A stretch of 64,000 nt of DNA from positions 930,001 to 994,000 of the forward strand of contig NZ_BLID01000001.1 of NCBI RefSeq assembly GCF_009811315.1, in the 5' to 3' direction. The stretch's first letter is position 1. Each line of letters opens with the position of its first letter. Positions 59,541-64,000 of the stretch are shown piece after piece. The notes below the pieces were generated by a model that saw only the letters and a list, made by a program, of their open reading frames with translations, searched no databases and had not been told where the DNA came from. Origin of the DNA: Vibrio atypicus. Its GTDB lineage: Bacteria; Pseudomonadota; Gammaproteobacteria; Enterobacterales; Vibrionaceae. A program made the translations under genes and the position numbers.

Positions 59541-60005
59541 CTATGCTCTCCTTCTCTTTGGTGGAAGTGCTTGCTCCACCCAAGTTCTGCAGTCTTGGAT
59601 CAGTTCATCAGAATTGGTGACACTTTGCTTGCTATACAGTACTTGTTGCCAAGATTCTTGGTTTGGTGCAAAAAGCGGTGCTTTCATTTGGCTGTCGAGA
59701 AATTGATACCACTGCTGGCCAGTGAGCTGGGCGATCTCTTCTCGTGGGTAGTAACAAAGTGCGGCTTGTCGAACCAACTCGATTGCTTCGGCAGGTTTAT
59801 TGCCTGTGGCGAGTAGTCGCAGTGCGGTTTTTTTCGGTGCCAGACGTTTTTTGTTCCAACGAATGATGAGTAGCAACGTCATAATTAAGAGTAGTGAGGC
59901 TGCAAGTAGCGTCCACCAACCCCATGCGAGAGGAAGCCATGCTGGGACATCTGGCAGGTGGATAGGTTGTAGCGCAAGTGGCGAGGTTTGAGTCTCAGTG
60001 CTCAT
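59541..60005 (-). CDS. DUF4381 membrane protein
   Basis: 154 residues: N-terminal periplasmic peptide (LALQPIHLPDVPAWLPLAWG), one membrane helix (about 31-50), and a cytoplasmic helical part (RQAALCYYPREEIAQLTGQQ). This is the DUF4381 protein found in MoxR/VWA operons. Its start overlaps the DUF58 stop by one base (TAATG). Probably a scaffold part of the membrane complex (inference). Confidence 0.85.
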   Translation of the reverse strand: MSTETQTSPLALQPIHLPDVPAWLPLAWGWWTLLAASLLLIMTLLLIIRWNKKRLAPKKTALRLLATGNKPAEAIELVRQAALCYYPREEIAQLTGQQWYQFLDSQMKAPLFAPNQESWQQVLYSKQSVTNSDELIQDCRTWVEQALPPKRRRA

Positions 60006-60925
60006 TATTGAAATCCATGTAACTGTTGAGTAAGTGCAGCATCGCTAGAGAGCGTGGAAAAACTCATACCTAAGCTGTGAGCTAGTTGAGTTAAGTGTTG
60101 CTGCTGTTGAGTGAAAGCGGACTCTATCCCTTCGCGGGTCTTTTTCGAAGAAAAATCTAACCAGCGTGTGGTTTGTTTATCGGAGACTTGCTCTGTGCCA
60201 CGATAATGTGTGACGCCTCGCTCAAGAGGATCACAGATTTGCACTAAACGAACGCGGTTATGTTGGCCTAATCGACGTAACAGCTTTTCATCATTTGAGT
60301 TCAATCGTACAAAGTCACTGAGTAATACCAATTCGCTGCCTTTTGGACACATACGAGCAAGAGCCTGAAGAGGTAGACTCATATTCCCCAACGCCGCACT
60401 TGGCGCAGTGAGTTGTTGTTGGTGATAAGTCACTAAACCTTGTGCAATGGCAAGTGCCCCCTTATTGCGGCCGGACGGCTTTATCTCGATGAGCTGATCG
60501 CCGAGATCGATCAGTGCGCCGACACGATCTTGTTGGGCGACACTGAGCCAAGCAATCAAACTTGCCATATGTGCCATGACAACCGACTTGAGCATCAGCT
60601 GAGATCCAAAAATCATGCTGGCACTGAGGTCAAGGTAGAGCACAATCGGTTTCTCGCGTTCTTCGGTAAAGAGCTTAGTGTGAGCTTTGCCGGTTCGAGC
60701 GGTGACACGCCAATCGATCGCTCGAATGTCATCGCCTGCTTGGTATTGGCGTACTTCACTAAAGTCCATACCGCGACCGAGCTGGCGACTTTGATGCTGC
60801 CCCAGCATTTGTGACCATAAGCTTTTAGCTGGTGGCAACCATTTGACGCACTGCTGTTTGTAGTAGAGCAGTTCGTCTAGGTTTAAGCTCACACCATCGC
60901 TGTGTGGTGATAACTGACTTTCCAT
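60005..60925 (-). CDS. DUF58-domain protein
   Basis: 306 residues from the ATG at 60925 with TAGGT seven bases upstream; the GTG codon immediately before it is less likely. DUF58 core GRGMDFSEVRQYQAGDDIRA, IDWRVTARTGKAHTKLF and a degenerate VWA half with DLSASM. No membrane segment. Commonly the second gene of MoxR operons; probable client or adaptor of the MoxR ATPase. Confidence 0.87.
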   Translation of the reverse strand: MESQLSPHSDGVSLNLDELLYYKQQCVKWLPPAKSLWSQMLGQHQSRQLGRGMDFSEVRQYQAGDDIRAIDWRVTARTGKAHTKLFTEEREKPIVLYLDLSASMIFGSQLMLKSVVMAHMASLIAWLSVAQQDRVGALIDLGDQLIEIKPSGRNKGALAIAQGLVTYHQQQLTAPSAALGNMSLPLQALARMCPKGSELVLLSDFVRLNSNDEKLLRRLGQHNRVRLVQICDPLERGVTHYRGTEQVSDKQTTRWLDFSSKKTREGIESAFTQQQQHLTQLAHSLGMSFSTLSSDAALTQQLHGFQ

Positions 60926-60933
60926 CACTTAAC

Positions 60934-61890
60934 CTACGCGCTGCCGACTAGAGACAATAACTTGTTGATCACTTGGTTTGGATGAACGCCTTCAGCTTGA
61001 GCTTGGTAGCTAAGAAGTAGACGGTGGCGAAGAACAGGAAATGCCATAGCTTGAACATCTTCTGGTGACACGAAGTCGCGTCCGTTCAACCAAGCATGAG
61101 CTCGTGCACAGCGATCTAATGCGATGGTCGCGCGTGGGCTGACACCCATTTCAATCCAGCTATTTAATGTGTCATCGTATTTGGTTGGTTGGCGCGTCGC
61201 CATGACTAGGCGAATGATGTATTGCTCAATACCTTCTGCCATATGAATGTTTAGGACTTCTTGGCGCGCGGAAAAAATGTCTTCTTGGCTCAATACTGGC
61301 GGGGTTACAGCAGTATCGCCTTTTGCTTCCCCTCTATTGAGGCGTAAGATTGCCAATTCACTTTCAGCATCTGGATAGTTGACATCTAGGTGAATTAAGA
61401 AGCGGTCTAACTGTGCTTCAGGAAGCGGATAAGTGCCTTCCTGCTCGATTGGGTTTTGCGTCGCCATGACCAAGAATAGTTTCGGCAATGAGTAGGTTTT
61501 TCTTCCTGCTGTAATCTGTTTTTCTGCCATAGCCTCAAGCATTGCAGCTTGGACTTTCGCTGGCGCTCGATTGATTTCGTCAGCAAGAATCAATGAGTTA
61601 AAAATAGGGCCAGCTTGGAAGGTGAACTCCCCAGTTTCAGGACGAAAGATATCAGTACCTGTTAAATCAGCAGGTAATAAGTCAGGGGTAAATTGGATGC
61701 GGTGAAAATCCCCTTCAATGCAATCCGCTAGCGACTTAACGGCTCTTGTTTTCGCAAGACCAGGAGGGCCTTCAACTAGAATATGGCCATCAGCCAGTAG
61801 AGCAACGAGCAACTGATCAACTAGTTCAGCTTGACCGATAACTTGACTATTTAAGTACTCTTTTAATTGTTGTAAAGCGCGTGACTGCAT
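60934..61890 (-). CDS. MoxR-family AAA+ ATPase
   Basis: 318 residues from the ATG at 61890 (MQSRALQQLKEYLNSQVIGQ), with AGGAG ten bases upstream; longer in-frame versions reach back 44 residues without similarity. Walker A GPPGLAKT, Walker B LILADEINRAP, sensor 1 MATQNPIEQEGTYPLPEAQLDRF and the lid domain SPRATIALDRCARAHAWLNG are complete. MoxR ATPases act as chaperones that insert metal or activate VWA-domain partners, here BatA/BatB. First gene of a six-gene operon. Confidence 0.93.
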   Translation of the reverse strand: MQSRALQQLKEYLNSQVIGQAELVDQLLVALLADGHILVEGPPGLAKTRAVKSLADCIEGDFHRIQFTPDLLPADLTGTDIFRPETGEFTFQAGPIFNSLILADEINRAPAKVQAAMLEAMAEKQITAGRKTYSLPKLFLVMATQNPIEQEGTYPLPEAQLDRFLIHLDVNYPDAESELAILRLNRGEAKGDTAVTPPVLSQEDIFSARQEVLNIHMAEGIEQYIIRLVMATRQPTKYDDTLNSWIEMGVSPRATIALDRCARAHAWLNGRDFVSPEDVQAMAFPVLRHRLLLSYQAQAEGVHPNQVINKLLSLVGSA

Positions 61891-62269
61891 GGATGTTTTT
61901 CTCCTAATTTTTCCACTTAGTATCTTGGGAGGGCAAAAAGTTCCCGCTGAAACCCCGAACATGAATTGGCTGATGAAAAAAACAGCATAAGTGGTGTATC
62001 GCTTGCCGTTTAAGGGCGACATATCAGTTGAATAAGATATGGGGTCGAAAAAGAGATATGCAATCTTCCAACTATGAAATCCTATATTTCATAGTGTTTA
62101 ATCGATTTCGGGCTAAAAATTGTCCGAACAAAATCAAAATAGTAAAGGAATGTGTCAAATCGCCGATATACTTATAGCGAATGGCTCGTAGCAGGGAGAT
62201 CATCAGCGGCTTTCCGGTGATGAGCGATGCCGAAATAGACAAAAACATGCTTCAAAGGGCAGAGAAACC
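61891..62269. other. MoxR-MCP divergent intergenic region
   Basis: 379 bp without a gene. Contains a perfect 10-bp inverted repeat ACTATGAAAT (62071-62080) and ATTTCATAGT (62086-62095), the sigma-28 promoter of the chemoreceptor gene, and a leader hairpin (arms CATCA 62203 and TGATG 62218, with an inner CGG/CCG step). Confidence 0.55.
62143..62169 (+). promoter_or_regulatory. Sigma-28 (FliA) promoter of the chemoreceptor gene
   Basis: TAAAGGAA at 62143-62150, exactly 11 bases, then GCCGATAT at 62162-62169; consensus TAAAGTTT-N11-GCCGATAA, matches 5/8 and 7/8 with the key TAAA and GCCGATA. Expected start near 62177, giving a leader of about 93 nt. Confidence 0.82.
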
Positions 62270-64000
62270 ATGAATTTCAACTCCATTAGTATAAAGCAGA
62301 AGGTTGTTGCCGGGATTACCTTCGCGGTGCTGGCTTCAACGATTATCGTCGGCGTGATGGCACAACGACAAGCACGAAGTGTTCTTGAACATCGTCTTAT
62401 TGATATCGAACTACCTTCGATGCTTGAACAGATCAACGCACAAATTGACCGTGAAGTAAGCCAACTTTTATTGGCTGCTGAACAAGTAGCTAACAACGAA
62501 TTTATTAAACAAGCGGTCGATACCACCTCTATTGATGCAGAAACCGAAGCGCGTTTGGTGAAGCAACTTAACAACGTGCGCAGTCAATACCAATTGAATG
62601 ATGCATCAGTTGCAAATCGAAATACGGCCTACTATTGGAACCAAAACGGTTTCTTGCGCCAATTGAACCAACAACAAGACGGTTGGTTTTTCGGTTTTAC
62701 TCAGTCGGGTAAACAGACGTCAGTGAGTATCTTCCAAGAAGCCAACGGTGATGTGAAGATGTTTGCTAACTATCAACTTGCTAATGGCTTGACGATGTCT
62801 GGTCTGTCTAAATCGATGGATGACATGGTGTCGCTCCTCAATGGCTTTAAGATCGAGAAAACAGGTTTTGTCTTCCTAACGGATGCGTCGGGTGATGTGC
62901 AAATTCACCGCGAAAGCAGCAAAGCGAAATCTTCATTAAACCAGCTGTACGGCCGAGAGTCGTCGGAGCTTTTGAATAAATCAGGCTTTAATCTTATTGA
63001 AGCGGAATATGAAGGTCAGCAAGTCTTTGTTGCGAGCACATATATTCCTTCAATGAACTGGTTTGTTGTCGGTGTTGTCCCTGTCGATGAAGTGTTTGCT
63101 GACTTAAACACTGTGGCGAAACAGATGATGATCACAACCGTTGTGGTTGCAGGTCTATTCATTCTGATGGGGATCTTCTTAGCAAATAGCATTGCCAGCC
63201 CAATTCGTGCCATTGCAGAACGCTTTAGCGATTTAGGCAAGGGTGATGGTGATTTGTCACAACGTATTGAAGTGAAAGGTAGCGATGAAATTGCTCAACT
63301 ATCTGAAGGCTTCAATGGTTTTATCGAGAAGATCCATGAATCGATGAAAGAAGTCGCGTCAACCAGTGGTGCGCTTCAAACTGCCGCTGATGGCGTGTCG
63401 AGTAAAGCACATACGACTCACGATAACAGCCAGATGCAGCGAGATCAGACGATTCAAGTGGTGACAGCCATCAACCAAATGGGTGCGACGATCAGTGAAA
63501 TTGCTTCGAACGCCGCAACGGCAGCAGAGACAGCATCACAAGCTTCAGATAACACTCAAGTGGGTCAAAACGTGGTGAACAAGGCGAAAGATGCCATTAG
63601 CCGCTTAGCATCAGATATTGAAAGCACAGGTCAAGTGGTTGAGCAGTTGGCATCGACGACTCAAGACATCGGCTCAATCCTAGATGTGATTCGCGATATC
63701 TCTGAGCAGACGAACCTATTGGCATTGAACGCAGCGATTGAAGCGGCGCGTGCCGGTGAACAAGGTCGTGGCTTCGCTGTGGTTGCGGATGAAGTGCGCA
63801 ACTTAGCAAGTCGTACTGCGGATTCAACGGAAGAAATTCAGAAGATGATCAACCAGCTACAAAGCGATGCGAAAGATGCAGTATCGGCGATGGAAGCAGG
63901 AAAAGCTGTCACAGGTGAAGGGGTTTCTTCATCGGATGAAGCGGTAGAAGTGCTGATTTCTATCTCTGAGCGTATTCATGATATCTCTGATCGAAATACG
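62270..64000 (+). CDS. Methyl-accepting chemotaxis protein (3' end beyond window)
   Basis: 577 codons present and still open at the window end. Start ATG with AGGGCAGAG upstream; begins [20 protein letters not shown]. Membrane helix at about 11-31, a large periplasmic sensor with a Cache-like domain ([20 protein letters not shown]), second helix at about 283-307, HAMP ([20 protein letters not shown]), then the signalling hairpin with the invariant tip [20 protein letters not shown] and [15 protein letters not shown]. Missing part is about 50-60 residues. Ligand unknown. Sigma-28 promoter upstream. Confidence 0.93.
   Translation, partial: MNFNSISIKQKVVAGITFAVLASTIIVGVMAQRQARSVLEHRLIDIELPSMLEQINAQIDREVSQLLLAAEQVANNEFIKQAVDTTSIDAETEARLVKQLNNVRSQYQLNDASVANRNTAYYWNQNGFLRQLNQQQDGWFFGFTQSGKQTSVSIFQEANGDVKMFANYQLANGLTMSGLSKSMDDMVSLLNGFKIEKTGFVFLTDASGDVQIHRESSKAKSSLNQLYGRESSELLNKSGFNLIEAEYEGQQVFVASTYIPSMNWFVVGVVPVDEVFADLNTVAKQMMITTVVVAGLFILMGIFLANSIASPIRAIAERFSDLGKGDGDLSQRIEVKGSDEIAQLSEGFNGFIEKIHESMKEVASTSGALQTAADGVSSKAHTTHDNSQMQRDQTIQVVTAINQMGATISEIASNAATAAETASQASDNTQVGQNVVNKAKDAISRLASDIESTGQVVEQLASTTQDIGSILDVIRDISEQTNLLALNAAIEAARAGEQGRGFAVVADEVRNLASRTADSTEEIQKMINQLQSDAKDAVSAMEAGKAVTGEGVSSSDEAVEVLISISERIHDISDRNT

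Noticed and set aside
62177..62269. c-di-GMP riboswitch in the chemoreceptor leader
   Set aside because: The leader has one small hairpin but not the conserved GEMM core sequence or second helix.

Overview
The window looks like a stretch of a Vibrio genome, most likely the second chromosome. Protein sequences are gammaproteobacterial and Vibrio-like throughout, and several neighbourhoods (deaD beside rnb beside a DUF3024-type gene and a PstS-like gene; malK facing malEFG) match what I remember of the small chromosome of Vibrio cholerae and relatives. The two regulatory RNAs with their Vibrio-type control sites (a Qrr RNA with sigma-54 and LuxO sites, a CsrB RNA with a VarA/GacA box) make the genus assignment firm. 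The species is not determined. I see no insertion sequence, prophage, integron, tRNA, rRNA or CRISPR array.

Layout. 1-4.8 kb: ribose operon rbsA(partial)-C-B-K-R with two strong intercistronic hairpins. 4.9-10.6 kb: a signalling block (HD-GYP response regulator, membrane histidine kinase, periplasmic binding protein, CheV). 10.7-16.5 kb: RNA metabolism (deaD helicase, RNase II), a small DUF gene and a PstS-like phosphate-binding protein with a candidate Pho box. 16.5-20.5 kb: a DUF885 lipoprotein and a membrane diguanylate cyclase. 20.6-26.4 kb: maltose transport (malK facing malEFG), ending in a probable MicX-type sRNA. 26.5-35.8 kb: thioesterase, lipoprotein hydrolase, an N-terminally extended GAPDH, a PstS-like/outer-membrane barrel/hybrid kinase cluster, and dCMP deaminase. 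35.9-39.9 kb: csrB, codBA and qrr. 39.9-44 kb: mgtE, a YiaV/YiaW-type pair, an AraC regulator. 44-51.2 kb: an amino-acid efflux block with three unrelated exporters (YjeH-, LysE- and YddG-like) and MocR, Lrp and LysR regulators. 51.2-55 kb: L,D-transpeptidase, GAF-GGDEF cyclase, solute-binding protein. 55-62 kb: a six-gene MoxR/von Willebrand (Bat-like) operon. 62.3-64 kb: a chemoreceptor cut by the window end, with a clear sigma-28 promoter.

The most notable content is not protein coding. A CsrB-family RNA (about 36153-36502, plus strand) and a Qrr quorum-sensing RNA (about 39625-39733, minus strand) flank the cytosine operon codBA and lie about 3.1 kb apart. Both belong to the circuit that in Vibrio joins VarS/VarA-CsrA to LuxO-Hfq-LuxR/HapR. 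A third candidate sRNA with its own promoter inside the end of malG ends at a strong terminator at 26351; its position matches MicX of V. cholerae. Four c-di-GMP enzymes (one HD-GYP, two active-looking GGDEF proteins, plus CheV-linked signalling) add to the impression of a region rich in lifestyle regulation.
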